NCBI GenBank assembly: GCA_038117265.1
Contig: JAYOFO010000122.1
Span: 1-5,330 of the forward strand
DNA: 5,330 nucleotides
Direction: 5' to 3'
Source: JAYPUG01 sp038117265
GTDB lineage: Bacteria; Pseudomonadota; Alphaproteobacteria; UBA6615
In this document: one piece after another, positions 5,263 to 5,330 of the stretch
Layout: each line of letters opens with the position of its first letter
Position numbering within the stretch: position 1 is the stretch's first letter
The notes under the pieces: generated by a model
Seen by the model: only the letters and a program-made list of their open reading frames with translations
What the model was told of the DNA's origin: nothing
Databases searched by the model: none
Made by a program: the position numbers and the translations under genes

Positions 5263-5330
5263 CTATCGGGGCGCCATCACCATCACCATCTGGCGGCCTT
5301 CCATCTTGGGCATCTGCTCGACCTTGGCGA
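5263..5330 (-). CDS. infC: Translation initiation factor IF-3, C-terminal end (enters from the right edge)
   Basis: IF3 binds the 30S subunit and checks start-codon and initiator tRNA pairing. Only the last 21 complete codons and the TAG stop (5265-5263) are in the window. The translation ends AKVEQMPKMEGRQMVMVMAPR, which matches the conserved IF3 tail (lysine/valine/glutamate lead-in, P-K-x-E-G-R-x-M-x-M-x-M/L-x-P). A terminator follows 26 bases downstream, so this gene ends its own transcript here instead of running into rpmI as in E. coli. The call relies on a short fragment, but the motif is distinctive and rpmI-rplT in the same orientation further along supports it. Confidence 0.92.
   Translation of the reverse strand, partial: AKVEQMPKMEGRQMVMVMAPR

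Noticed and set aside
5275..5291. CATCACCATCACCATC, which reads like a histidine tag on the plus strand
   Set aside because: It is the complement of the Met-Val-Met-Val-Met codons of the IF3 C-terminus, so it is native sequence and not an engineered tag.

Overview
The window looks like part of the chromosome of a GC-rich alphaproteobacterium, possibly Rhodospirillales-like. That placement rests on the L35, L20 and IF3 sequences, the strong G/C bias at third codon positions and the promoter style; no marker resolves it further.

Both edges hold pieces of the translation operon that in many bacteria reads infC-rpmI-rplT, all on the minus strand. The right edge (5263-5330) is the 3' end of infC (IF3), closed by a strong hairpin terminator at 5206-5236. 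The left edge holds complete rpmI (L35, 201-407) and the first 65 codons of rplT (L20, 196 to beyond base 1). About 4.9 kb of metabolic genes lies between infC and rpmI. rpmI-rplT therefore cannot rely on simple read-through from infC, and it has a good candidate promoter of its own at 504-532.

The inserted block has two parts. Four plus-strand genes run head to tail: two tandem paralogous short-chain dehydrogenase/reductase-fold proteins (620-1399 and 1456-2241; about 69% identical by hand count, no gaps), an isopenicillin-N-synthase-like Fe(II)/2-oxoglutarate oxygenase (2313-3314), and an alpha/beta hydrolase of the methyl-ester esterase/hydroxynitrile lyase type (3326-4072). A luciferase-like flavin monooxygenase (4090-5112) faces them on the minus strand, only 17 bases from the hydrolase stop. 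The set (NAD(P)-fold proteins, a non-haem iron oxygenase, a flavin oxygenase, an esterase) looks like a small degradative or tailoring cassette, but no substrate can be read from the sequence.

The points most worth a second look are the split ribosomal operon, the tandem SDR pair whose usual Asn-Ser-Tyr-Lys active-site residues are replaced in both copies, similar CTAGC(A/T)TCG promoter-like elements before two of the plus-strand genes (one placed as if for a leaderless mRNA), and a perfect inverted repeat covering both the -10 region and the ribosome binding site of the flavin monooxygenase. I see no CRISPR array, tRNA, insertion sequence, phage gene or convincing new defence-type system. 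The individual gene families are known.
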